Shown here: in pieces, positions 1 to 5,876 of the stretch | How positions within the stretch are numbered: position 1 is the first letter of the stretch | Layout: each line of letters starts with the position of its first letter | Origin: PNKC01 sp039917655 | GTDB taxonomy: Bacteria > Chloroflexota > Dehalococcoidia > Tepidiformales > Tepidiformaceae | Length of the DNA stretch: 10,558 nt | NCBI GenBank assembly: GCA_039917655.1 | Contig: JBDSJC010000296.1 | Coordinates: 1-10,558, forward strand | Direction of reading: 5' to 3' | Translations under genes and position numbers: made by a program | The notes under the pieces: generated by a model | The model's database searches: none | Told to the model about the DNA's origin: nothing | What the model saw: only the letters and a program-made list of their open reading frames with translations

Positions 1-241
1 GCGCCGGCGTTCCCATCATGTGCAACAGCGCCGTGCGTGCAAAGAAGTAAAACGACACCATCACCGCGACCGGATTGCCGGGAAGGCCGAACAGGACGGC
101 GCTGTTGCCTTCGCTGACGATGCGGCCGAAGGCGAGCGGCCGCCCGGGACGCATGTTGATTTTCCAGAACGCGACGTCGCCCAATTTTGCCATCACGTCG
201 CGCGTGTGGTCGGCCGCGCCGACCGAGACGCCGCCGGAATG
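1..241 (-). pseudogene. moeA: MoeA (molybdopterin molybdotransferase) fragment, 5' part missing
   Basis: MoeA inserts molybdenum into molybdopterin-AMP in the last step of molybdenum cofactor synthesis. The minus-strand frame gives SGGVSVGAAD, then DVAFWKINMRPGRPLAFGR and VLFGLPGNPVAVMVSF, the core of the MoeA central (MoCF_biosynth) domain, and runs off the window at base 1 before the C-terminal domain. Homology stops sharply at the serine codon 236-238. Upstream of it (239-271) is an unrelated stretch with no start codon, reaching back in the same frame to the stop of the EamA gene at 272-274. The roughly 240 N-terminal residues expected before SGGVSVG are absent from every frame here. Internal GTG (194-196) and ATG (191-193) codons could start a shorter product, but it would lack the N-terminal domains. 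I read this as a truncated gene remnant or an assembly join. The family is certain; the pseudogene status is inferred. Confidence 0.82.
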
Positions 242-271
242 TTCGCACGGGGATAGGCTGCGTCTCCCTGG

Positions 272-1222
272 CTAGACAACTACTAGCACGATGCCGGCCA
301 CGCAGAGCGCCGTACCAGCGCCGATGCGGGTGGTGAAGCGTTCGCCGAGGAAGATCATCGAGAGTGGCAGCGCGAGCAATGGCGAGGTAGCCGACAGCAC
401 GGCGGTCCGGGCAGCGCCCGCGTGGACGACCGCGTAGACATACATCAGGCTCCCGAAGCCGGTACCGATGACGCCAGCCGCAATGATCGCGGTGATATGC
501 CCGCGGTCCTTGAACGGCCGGACCAGCGCCGGCCGTTGCGTGGCGGCGGCGAAGGCGAGCAGGCTGACAGCGCCGGCCGGAGTGCGAATCGCGCCTGCGG
601 CTATTGCCCCAAGGTCACCCTTCGATCCCGCCAGCCAGACCGTGGCGGCGGCCCAAAAAATTCCGACAAAGAGCAGCAACGCGTAGCCCACGTAGTCCGT
701 GCCATGGGAGCGGCTCGCCGTCCGGGCCATCTCGGGGACTTCGCTCATCGCCGCGAGGGCTGGCTCCGCGACCGCGACGTGCGAGACGTGGCTCGCCTTC
801 GGCCCCACGACCACCAGGAGCACGCCCGCGCCGATGAGCAGCGCGCCGATCGGCAGCCCCCAGGTGAACGGCTCATCGAGCAGCACGACGCCCGCGATCA
901 CGGTCAGCCCGATGTAGAGGGCCATGGTCACCGGGAAGGTGCGCTGCATGCCCAATCGCGCCAGGGCCGCGATGTACAGTGTGTCGCCCAGCCCGTAGCC
1001 GACCATGCCGCTTGCGACGACGCCGAAGAGGCCAAGCGCGGGAGCATCTCGGAGGTCCGAGATCTGCCCGGAAAACGCCAGGAGGACGAGAAGGACGAAA
1101 CTCCCGGAGGCGAGCCGCAGGGCGCTCAACACGGCCGGTGCGGTGCGTGCCGAGAGGGAGGTGAGGGCTACGCTGGTGGCCGACCAGACCATCGCTGCTA
1201 CCAGTGCCGCAAGTTCACCCAC
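272..1222 (-). CDS. EamA/DMT-superfamily membrane transporter
   Basis: Predicted inner-membrane permease of the drug/metabolite transporter superfamily, which exports or exchanges small metabolites; the substrate cannot be read from sequence. From a GTG start at 1222 the protein has 316 residues and about ten hydrophobic helices in two EamA repeats. Repeat one begins GELAALVAAMVWSATSV and ends near LLIGAGVLLVVVG. Repeat two begins DYVGYALLLFVGIFWAAATV and ends ALCVAGIVLVVV. A hydrophilic loop of about 45 residues lies between them. Each repeat carries the usual LDEPF or LGERF motif before its last helix. The frame is open back to 1309, but that longer start would overlap the upstream gene by 49 bases and add a non-membrane, Pro/Gly-rich tail. 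GTG 1222 instead has AGGA nine bases upstream and leaves a 38-base gap. It lies downstream of the 1261-1761 gene, probably in one transcript. Confidence 0.85.
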   Translation of the reverse strand: MGELAALVAAMVWSATSVALTSLSARTAPAVLSALRLASGSFVLLVLLAFSGQISDLRDAPALGLFGVVASGMVGYGLGDTLYIAALARLGMQRTFPVTMALYIGLTVIAGVVLLDEPFTWGLPIGALLIGAGVLLVVVGPKASHVSHVAVAEPALAAMSEVPEMARTASRSHGTDYVGYALLLFVGIFWAAATVWLAGSKGDLGAIAAGAIRTPAGAVSLLAFAAATQRPALVRPFKDRGHITAIIAAGVIGTGFGSLMYVYAVVHAGAARTAVLSATSPLLALPLSMIFLGERFTTRIGAGTALCVAGIVLVVV

Positions 1223-1260
1223 GCTGGGCCATCCTACGCGAGGCCCGCGAGTTATGCGTG

Positions 1261-1761
1261 CTAGGCCGCGAGAGCCGGGGCCCGCGTGGGGTGCTTCCAC
1301 TCCACCCACACTTCGGCGATGACGAAGGCGAGGCCCGCAACGATCAGGGAGACGCCCGCGAGGATCGTCAGGGCGTCACGCCGGTAGTCGGGGCCGTCCG
1401 AGATCGCACCCTGAACGATATTGAAAACGGTGAACGCCACACTAATCGACAGCAAAGCCACACCCGGCATGGCCGCTTTGAACTGCCTGCGCGCCAGCAA
1501 ATAGCCGAAGCAGACGCCCGCGAACACACCACCGGGCACCGTTACGGCGACAACCCACTCGCGGTGGTTTTGCCACCCGGCGCGGGCCTGGTAGGCAAGC
1601 GCGAGGAAGATGCAGCTGCCCACCACTCCCAGGCCGAGCCCGAGGAACTGGTGCATGACCTCGCTGCGCGACCGGTCGGGGGCGGCAGGCATGCTCTCAC
1701 GGGCGTGAAGTTCGTTCGGCTTCTCGGGGTTGAAAGGCGCCTTGGCTGCGAAGTCGGTCAT
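1261..1761 (-). CDS. Four-helix membrane protein of unknown function
   Basis: I do not recognise this 166-residue protein. It has a hydrophilic N-terminus of about 35 residues rich in Pro, Glu and Arg, then four hydrophobic segments at roughly 38-56, 69-90, 96-118 and 129-150, and a short C-terminal tail. No catalytic motif or cysteine pair is visible. The gene is first in a minus-strand pair with the EamA transporter, 38 bases apart, so it could be an accessory of that permease; this is inference from position only. The ATG at 1759-1761 has no good Shine-Dalgarno site. CATGAT (plus-strand 1771-1776), nine bases upstream, could be a -10 box giving a very short leader. The opposite strand has a long open frame across this gene, but the hydrophobic pattern and operon position favour the minus strand. 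Confidence 0.7.
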   Translation of the reverse strand: MTDFAAKAPFNPEKPNELHARESMPAAPDRSRSEVMHQFLGLGLGVVGSCIFLALAYQARAGWQNHREWVVAVTVPGGVFAGVCFGYLLARRQFKAAMPGVALLSISVAFTVFNIVQGAISDGPDYRRDALTILAGVSLIVAGLAFVIAEVWVEWKHPTRAPALAA

Positions 1762-1815
1762 AGCCTGCGAATCATGCTGGGTGGCGGCGGAATCGGCAAT
1801 CTCGCCCGGCTGCGG

Positions 1816-1821
1816 TAGTCT
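1816..1821 (+). promoter_or_regulatory. Putative -10 box for a leaderless start at 1828
   Basis: TAGTCT fits the TANNNT form of a -10 element and ends six bases before the GTG start at 1828, so transcription would begin at or next to the start codon. A weak -35-like TCGGCA lies 17 bases upstream at 1793-1798 (four of six consensus bases). No Shine-Dalgarno sequence precedes the GTG. This is a motif match only. Confidence 0.4.
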
Positions 1822-1827
1822 AATGCC

Positions 1828-2496
1828 GTGCCAAAAACTCGCGCGCAGGTCAATAGCGGCTGGGCCGAATGCGAACTTGCGCTTTATGCCAGCTTCCCAG
1901 ATCTGCGCGACGAACTTGAGGCGCTGCGCGAGCCGGGCGCTGTCCGCGCAGTACTGGTCCGTGGCGAAGCGTTCGCCGAAGCGGGGGCGGCGCTCACTGA
2001 GAGCGACTGCCGCTGGCTCGAACTGTTCGAACTCCCCACGCTGTTCACTTTCGATGGCGAACTTGGAGGGACGGCCCTACAGGTCGCGTTGTCGTGCGAC
2101 ATTCGCATCTGCGGGCCGGCCGCTTCTTTCCGCGTGCCCATCGGTTCGCGGCGGTCGCTGCTGCTGATTGGCGTGGAGGCATCAGCGGACCTCCTCTCGG
2201 TCCGCGGGCGCGTGACCGCAGACGCGGCGCTGGCCGCCGGGCTCGTTTCCAACGTGGCCGAATCCTCGGAATCGGCGCTCGCGGAGACGCGGCGGCTGGC
2301 GGGGGTGATCGCTTCGCGCGGCCCGATCGCCGTCCGGTTGGCCAAGGAAGCGTTCTGGCGAGGGCTCGATCAGCCGCTCGCGCAAGCACTGCGATTCGAG
2401 ACCGATTTGACCTTGCTGCTCCAGACAACGAAAGATCGCGCGGAAGGGGTGCGCGCATTCCTCGAAAAGCGCCAACCCAACTTCACAGGTGAGTAA
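1828..2496 (+). CDS. Crotonase-fold (enoyl-CoA hydratase/isomerase-like) protein lacking catalytic Glu residues
   Basis: A 222-residue member of the crotonase superfamily, somewhat shorter than the usual 255-265. The fold is shown by TLFTFDGELGGTALQVALSC-D (71-91), the counterpart of the oxyanion-hole loop, and by a good C-terminal match: GPIAVRLAKEAFW (165-177), then ETDL, TKDRAEGVRAFLEKRQPNF. In a hand alignment anchored on the conserved CD (90-91), the two catalytic glutamates of classical enoyl-CoA hydratase (Glu144 and Glu164 in the rat enzyme) fall at Gln85 and Ile105. The oxyanion-hole glycines (80-81) are kept. Ordinary hydratase activity is therefore unlikely; it may bind acyl-CoA, catalyse another crotonase reaction, or be degenerate. 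The GTG start is chosen because a -10-like box lies six bases upstream. The gene ends three bases before the next small gene, so the two are probably co-transcribed. Confidence 0.8.
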   Translation: MPKTRAQVNSGWAECELALYASFPDLRDELEALREPGAVRAVLVRGEAFAEAGAALTESDCRWLELFELPTLFTFDGELGGTALQVALSCDIRICGPAASFRVPIGSRRSLLLIGVEASADLLSVRGRVTADAALAAGLVSNVAESSESALAETRRLAGVIASRGPIAVRLAKEAFWRGLDQPLAQALRFETDLTLLLQTTKDRAEGVRAFLEKRQPNFTGE

Positions 2497-2499
2497 AGA

Positions 2500-2754
2500 A
2501 TGATTGTCCTTCTAGAAGAACCCGAAGCATGGTCGCTGATGATGCTTGTCAGCGCCGTGGCGATCGATAACGCCGAGATCTCCGAAGAGGGGAAGGAAGC
2601 GATCCGGCGCTGGCGTTCAGACCGCCCGGAGGCCAGCCCCGAACTGGTGGCCCTGACCGACACGATGAATAGCGCGCTCAACAGCCACCTCGATGCGAAG
2701 TTCATGCGCCGCATCAAGCAGACCGGCGGGCGCGCCGCAACGGTGAAGAAGTAA
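2500..2754 (+). CDS. Small helical protein, RWRS family, copy 1 (unknown function)
   Basis: 84 residues, acidic at the N-terminus and basic at the C-terminus (KFMRRIKQ, then a Lys/Arg tail), probably all helical, with no signal peptide or membrane segment. It starts three bases after the crotonase-like gene, with a good AGGTGAG Shine-Dalgarno site overlapping the end of that gene. It resembles its downstream neighbour: both have a helix with a LV motif, a short acidic link, then (R/K)RWRS near residues 35-45, an acidic S-P/D-E/D-L-V segment and a basic end. The codons for the shared motif include an identical 11-base stretch, cgctggcgttc. I do not know the family. Its tight packing suggests a role tied to the crotonase-like protein, perhaps as a partner subunit. 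Confidence 0.72.
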   Translation: MIVLLEEPEAWSLMMLVSAVAIDNAEISEEGKEAIRRWRSDRPEASPELVALTDTMNSALNSHLDAKFMRRIKQTGGRAATVKK

Positions 2755-2756
2755 CT

Positions 2757-2999
2757 ATGAACGTCCAATTTACCGATGACGAAATGGCCGAGGCGTTGAC
2801 GATTCTCGTCAACCATATGGCCGACGAAGCGGGCCTCGCCGACAAAGACCGCGCCATGCTCAAACGCTGGCGTTCGGGTGCGATGAAGCTTGGCAGCGAC
2901 GATATGGATGACCTGGTGCGAAAGGCGAACGAGGACCTGGCCCGCGGGCTGGTGCGCCGCGAACGTTCGCAGATCCGCAAGCCAGACTGGGTGGACTGA
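2757..2999 (+). CDS. Small helical protein, RWRS family, copy 2 (unknown function)
   Basis: 80 residues, charged and probably helical, starting two bases after the stop of copy 1, so it is the last gene of the three-gene unit. The order of features matches copy 1: an acidic N-terminal helix, LVNHMADEAGL, KRWRS near residue 40, a DDMDDLV stretch and a basic C-terminal helix (RRERSQIRK). The resemblance by eye is modest but runs along most of the length, which suggests an old tandem duplication. No enzyme motif is seen. The upstream GAAGAAG, overlapping the end of copy 1, is a weak ribosome site, so translation may depend on coupling. A strong hairpin begins 21 bases after the stop codon. Confidence 0.7.
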   Translation: MNVQFTDDEMAEALTILVNHMADEAGLADKDRAMLKRWRSGAMKLGSDDMDDLVRKANEDLARGLVRRERSQIRKPDWVD

Positions 3000-3019
3000 G
3001 GCTAGAGGCCCGACGCCCG

Positions 3020-3070
3020 AGGCGTGGCCCGTTTGTCCTGAGCCCGTCAAAGGATGAACGGGCCGCGCCT
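3020..3070 (+). terminator. Strong 20-bp stem-loop after the crotonase-like operon
   Basis: Bases 3020-3039 pair with 3051-3070 around an 11-base loop. All 20 pairs form if three G-U wobbles are allowed, and the upper half comes from a REP-like sequence. It lies 21 bases after the last stop codon and could end or stabilise the upstream mRNA. No U-tract follows, so it is not a classical intrinsic terminator. The pairing is seen directly; the role is inferred. Confidence 0.55.
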
Positions 3071-3104
3071 ACTCATGGCCGACGGCCCTTCGACAGGATC
3101 AAGG
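3036..3104. repeat. REP-like sequence, two inverted copies
   Basis: Bases 3036-3053 and the reverse complement of 3087-3104 match at 13 of 18 positions. They resemble the TCCTGAGC-TGTCGAAGG type of intergenic palindrome that I recall from many high-GC bacterial genomes. The copies are inverted, as in paired REP elements, and lie wholly between genes. Whether other copies occur in this genome cannot be seen here. Confidence 0.5.
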
Positions 3105-3126
3105 CGGGCGGTGCGCCAGCGGCCAA

Positions 3127-3150
3127 AGGGGCGCCCCTCGGTGATACACT
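3127..3150 (+). promoter_or_regulatory. Extended -10 promoter with a 12-bp palindrome, for the Uma2-like gene
   Basis: TGATACACT at 3142-3150 is an extended -10 element (TG, one base, then TACACT). It ends six bases before the ATG at 3157, so the transcript would be leaderless. Just upstream, AGGGGCGCCCCT (3127-3138) is a perfect palindrome lying where the spacer and -35 region would be. It could be an operator, or chance in GC-rich DNA. I see no good -35 box, as expected for an extended -10 promoter. Confidence 0.42.
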
Positions 3151-3156
3151 GTCTCC

Positions 3157-3693
3157 ATGACCGCGCCATCCCGGCTGATGACCCTTGCTGAGTTTCTCGA
3201 ACTCCCGGAGACGGAGCCGTACACGGAGTTGATCAACGGGGAGTTGTGCCAGAAACCAGTGGGAAAGAACAGACATAGCGCCGCACAAACCAACCTTCCA
3301 GTTCTTCTGGCGCAGCACCCCGCGACCTCCCGCGGCAGATCCCGGGTCGAACTCGGCTTCCGCTTCCCGCGCACGTCGCGGGGCAACCTGCGGGTGCCGG
3401 ACGTTTCGTACTACCTGCCCGGGTACGTGCCGGATCCTGATGAAGACTACCCTGAGCGCGCCCCCGACCTCGCCGCCGAAGTCCGCTCAAAGGGTCAGTC
3501 GATCACGTCGCAGCGCGAACGGCTGGCGTTTCTTCGCTCCCAGGGCACACGCGGCACGGTGCTCATCGACCCCGAGGCGCAGACGGTTGAGGTGCACGAC
3601 GGCGAAGTCACCTCGCTCGCTTTGGGCGGCGATGAGGTGCGCCTCGAATCGCTTGCGGGCTTCTCGTTCTTCCTAAGCGAGCTCTGGGCGTAG
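3157..3693 (+). CDS. Uma2-family (DUF820) PD-(D/E)XK nuclease-like protein
   Basis: 178 residues. The N-terminus MTLAEFLELPETEPYTELINGEL is the usual opening of Uma2-type proteins (MT..EFL.LPE...YELI.GEL). The nuclease-like core follows: RVPDVSYY with Asp82, then PDLAAEV with Glu108 about 26 residues later, then a helix rich in Arg/Gln, and VLIDPEAQTVEVHDG near the end, the counterpart of the family's LVDP strand. The usual EVLSPSD is here EVRSKGQS, so the motif after Glu108 is altered. The family is grouped with PD-(D/E)XK nucleases on fold; its physiological role is poorly known, and it is often found in many copies in cyanobacteria and Chloroflexota. The gene stands alone. Its first ATG sits six bases after an extended -10 box, which supports this start over the Met at codon 8. 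Confidence 0.82.
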   Translation: MTAPSRLMTLAEFLELPETEPYTELINGELCQKPVGKNRHSAAQTNLPVLLAQHPATSRGRSRVELGFRFPRTSRGNLRVPDVSYYLPGYVPDPDEDYPERAPDLAAEVRSKGQSITSQRERLAFLRSQGTRGTVLIDPEAQTVEVHDGEVTSLALGGDEVRLESLAGFSFFLSELWA

Positions 3694-3800
3694 GGCGTCC
3701 ACCGAAAGCTCGTTTGGCCTCTGAGTCGTCGCCGTTCTAACGCCCTTCTTGTACCCAACCGCCACCGGCGCTCGTCTATTGAGACATGGGCAGCACTCCG

Positions 3801-3888
3801 CTGACCGAACCGGCAAACCCGGCGAAAGCCGGCGACGCAAAGCCACGGGTCTACTCCAGGCGGGGAACGACAGCCGGGCTACCGAACC
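3801..3888 (+). promoter_or_regulatory. Cyclic di-GMP-I (GEMM-I) riboswitch
   Basis: The segment follows the GEMM-I aptamer consensus in order: ACCGAACCGGCAAACC (3804-3819); a hairpin CCGGC-GAAA-GCCGG (3819-3832) with the GNRA loop; ACGCAAAGCC (3835-3844); ACGGGTCTA (3845-3853); a variable arm; then GACAGCCGGGCTACCGA (3869-3885). These are the most conserved blocks of the class. The base I align to G20 of the Vibrio Vc2 aptamer is G (3812), which favours cyclic di-GMP over 3',3'-cGAMP. It lies 40 bases upstream of the secreted-protein gene on the same strand. No U-rich terminator lies between aptamer and gene, so control is more likely at ribosome access (AGGAGG at 3912-3917). CTCC at 3898-3901 could mask that site, but only by four pairs. 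I could not find a convincing promoter; it should lie in 3694-3790. Whether the ligand turns expression on or off cannot be told. Confidence 0.93.
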
Positions 3889-3928
3889 ATCGAAGTGCTC
3901 CACCACTCTTTAGGAGGCTTCCCCAGCC

Positions 3929-4441
3929 ATGGCATACCGTATCCTTCGACACCTCGCCACAAAGACTGGCCGACTCTTCGCCGCCGGACTGCTGATTTCC
4001 ACTGTCACCGGCGGGGCGCTCGCCGTGCAGGGCGCCAACGACGCAAAGGCGGCGGTCGTTTGGTGCTCGGGCGACCCAACCATCCTGGTCAACGGCAACC
4101 CGGTATCGGTCACCGTTTCGGTTCCGACAGAGCGTCTTCGCGATGTCGATTATGTGACGATCACGTTCCACGTCCCCTCAAACGCCAACGTCCAGGCTAT
4201 CCTCAACACATCGGTCCTCTTCCGTGAGAAGACGGTGATCGTGAAGGATCAGCCACCGGTCTACGGCTTGGTCGCCAACGTCCGCATCCCCGTGGAAGTG
4301 ACCACAACCGCCCGCGGCACTGCGTTCCCGATCGGCACGACTGTAGTGAGCACGATCGGCACTCGCGTGTGGATCGACGGAAGCTCGAACAAAGTGACCC
4401 GCACGGAGACAAACAGCCTGTTCAACCTGCGCCTGTTCTAG
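3929..4441 (+). CDS. Secreted, probably beta-rich protein under riboswitch control (unknown function)
   Basis: 170 residues. The first 41 look like a Sec signal peptide: basic start (YRILRHLATKTGR), hydrophobic LFAAGLLISTVTGGALAV at 16-33, and a likely cleavage after AKA near 39-41. The mature part of about 129 residues is rich in Val, Thr, Ile and Asn in alternating patterns (ILVNGNPVSVTVSVP, VDYVTITFHVP), typical of an extracellular beta-sandwich. It has one cysteine (46) and no membrane anchor, sorting motif or lipobox. I do not recognise a family. The ATG at 3929 has an AGGAGG site 11 bases upstream. The cyclic di-GMP riboswitch just upstream suggests a role in the surface lifestyle that this messenger usually controls, such as adhesion, matrix or a filament; this is inference from regulation. 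The gene is closed by an intrinsic terminator at 4471-4506, so it is probably a single-gene transcript. Confidence 0.82.
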   Translation: MAYRILRHLATKTGRLFAAGLLISTVTGGALAVQGANDAKAAVVWCSGDPTILVNGNPVSVTVSVPTERLRDVDYVTITFHVPSNANVQAILNTSVLFREKTVIVKDQPPVYGLVANVRIPVEVTTTARGTAFPIGTTVVSTIGTRVWIDGSSNKVTRTETNSLFNLRLF

Positions 4442-4470
4442 TCGCCGGTGGCTGCCGAGGATCACCATAT

Positions 4471-4506
4471 CGCCCTGCCGCCGGTCTCCCGGCGGCGGGG
4501 CGTTTT
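4471..4506 (+). terminator. Intrinsic (rho-independent) terminator
   Basis: A 14-bp stem (4471-4484 with 4489-4502, one G-U pair) with a TCTC loop is followed directly by TTTT. It lies 30 bases after the secreted-protein gene and 19 bases before the HD-GYP start codon. It should end the riboswitch transcript and limit read-through into the phosphodiesterase gene. Confidence 0.88.
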
Positions 4507-4525
4507 GAATGCGGAGCACTGAACA

Positions 4526-5815
4526 GTGAAAGGCACGCCAGAGCGCAACGTGGTGGTCGTCGTCTGCCTGGTGGCGGGCGTCTCGCTGTGCGTTCTCGTT
4601 CGGCTCGTTTCAGTGGGCGAAACGGTCGATAACCACGCCATATTGACGGCAGTGGCTCTCTTTGGACTCGTGGTTGGGGCGCGCCTGTTCCCGCTGCAAA
4701 TTGCGCATCGGCGACGGATGGTGACGGACGCCGCGCCACTGTTCGCGGGCGTGCTTCTCCTCCCGCCCCTGCCCGCGGCGCTGATCGCGCTCGCCGGGGT
4801 GGCCGTTGCCGAGGCGGCGGCGCGGACGCGGGACCCTCGCCAGGTAACGTTCAACTCCTGCCAGGCGTTTTTGGGGACGAGTGCCGGTGCGGCGGTCTAC
4901 GCGTTGGTGGCCGATGGCGCGCTGCCTTCGTCCTCACCTTCAATCATGTGGGCCGCGCTGTTGGCTGCCGCAGTAATGATCGCTGCCGGCGACCTGCTCG
5001 TCTTCCTCGTTGTCTGGGCCCAGCTCGGCCTGCGCTTCCGGCGCATGGCCTGGGACTGGCTTCGGAACCGTGCCGACCTTCCGTACGACGCCGCGCTCTA
5101 CGCCGCGGGGTTGGTGGCTGCGATCGCGGGGAGCATCCACCTCTGGCTGCTCGTGCTGTTGGTGGTCCCGACGCCGCTCCTCTACCGCGCGATGAAGAAC
5201 CAGGTAGCGCTGCGTGTGCAGACCCGCGAGGCCGTCGAATCCCTCGCCGACATCGTCGATGAGCGCGACCCGTACACCTTCGGGCACTGCAAGCGCGTCG
5301 CAGAGTTCGCGCAGGCGATCTGCGCGAGGATGGGCCTCTCACCCGACCTGACGGACGAAATCGTCCTCGCCGCGCGCGTCCACGATGTGGGTAAGATCGG
5401 CATTCGCGACAGCGTGCTGCTTAAGCCGACGAAGCTCACGGACGAGGAGTTTGACCACATCAAAGAGCACCCGGAGATCGGCGCACGGCTGACGGCGCGC
5501 TTCCCGGACTTCGCAAAGGGCACCCAATACATCCGCCATCACCACGAGAGGTGGGACGGCGGCGGCTACCCGGCGGGCCTGAAAGGGGCCGCCATCCCCC
5601 TCGGCGCACGGCTCATCGCCGTGGCCGACACCTACGATGCGATGTCTTCGACCCGCGTCTACCGTGCGGGCCTGCCGGAGGAGACGATCCGCGCCGAGAT
5701 GGCGCGTGTTGCCGGCCAACAGCTGGACCCGGAGGTGGTCAGGGCGTGGTTCGCGCACAAAGGTTGGGAGGCGGAAGGGGCCGCTAGCGAGCTTGCGGAT
5801 TCCGCGGCGGCGTAG
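4526..5815 (+). CDS. Membrane-anchored HD-GYP cyclic di-GMP phosphodiesterase
   Basis: 429 residues. HD-GYP enzymes hydrolyse cyclic di-GMP to pGpG or GMP at a metal site. Residues 1-220 hold about six to seven hydrophobic helices (roughly 9-30, 38-56, 70-97, 113-131, 139-168, 186-220), a membrane sensor or anchor that I cannot assign to a named family. A short linker leads to the HD-GYP domain at about 233-415. Its motifs are complete: DPYTFGH (248-254), HDVGKIGI (286-293), EHP (314-316), HHERWDGGGYP (339-349, with the GYP triad), and D368 with DAM at 371-373. This suggests an active enzyme. No receiver or GGDEF domain is attached. The start is a GTG with GGAG nine bases upstream. The terminator at 4471-4506 separates it from the riboswitch gene, leaving almost no room for its own promoter, so read-through or a promoter inside the upstream gene is likely. 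Its neighbour senses the molecule it destroys. Confidence 0.93.
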   Translation: MKGTPERNVVVVVCLVAGVSLCVLVRLVSVGETVDNHAILTAVALFGLVVGARLFPLQIAHRRRMVTDAAPLFAGVLLLPPLPAALIALAGVAVAEAAARTRDPRQVTFNSCQAFLGTSAGAAVYALVADGALPSSSPSIMWAALLAAAVMIAAGDLLVFLVVWAQLGLRFRRMAWDWLRNRADLPYDAALYAAGLVAAIAGSIHLWLLVLLVVPTPLLYRAMKNQVALRVQTREAVESLADIVDERDPYTFGHCKRVAEFAQAICARMGLSPDLTDEIVLAARVHDVGKIGIRDSVLLKPTKLTDEEFDHIKEHPEIGARLTARFPDFAKGTQYIRHHHERWDGGGYPAGLKGAAIPLGARLIAVADTYDAMSSTRVYRAGLPEETIRAEMARVAGQQLDPEVVRAWFAHKGWEAEGAASELADSAAA

Positions 5816-5876
5816 GGCTTTGCGGACTAACGCACAGTAGGGTCCTGTCACAACTCTCGCCTGTTTCCCGGTCCCG

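Noticed and set aside
422..1264. A 280-codon plus-strand frame opposite the EamA transporter gene
   Set aside because: The minus-strand product has two clear EamA repeats and ten helices, while the plus-strand product is Arg/Gly/Asp-rich low-complexity sequence without any motif.
1223..1309. The longer N-terminus of the EamA transporter (start at 1309)
   Set aside because: It would overlap the upstream gene by 49 bases and adds a Gly/Pro/Arg-rich tail before the first helix. GTG at 1222 has a ribosome site.
1204..1818. A 204-codon plus-strand frame opposite the four-helix membrane protein
   Set aside because: No motif, low-complexity composition and it overlaps two minus-strand genes; the minus-strand frame has a coherent membrane pattern.
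3804..3888. The direct repeat ACCGAACC at 3804-3811 and 3881-3888, considered as an attachment or transposon site
   Set aside because: Both copies fall at the conserved ends of the riboswitch aptamer and are explained by it. There is no integrase or transposase nearby.
5816..5876. The gap between the convergent HD-GYP and gluconokinase genes, checked for a two-way terminator
   Set aside because: No stem of useful length with a T-tract was found on either strand.
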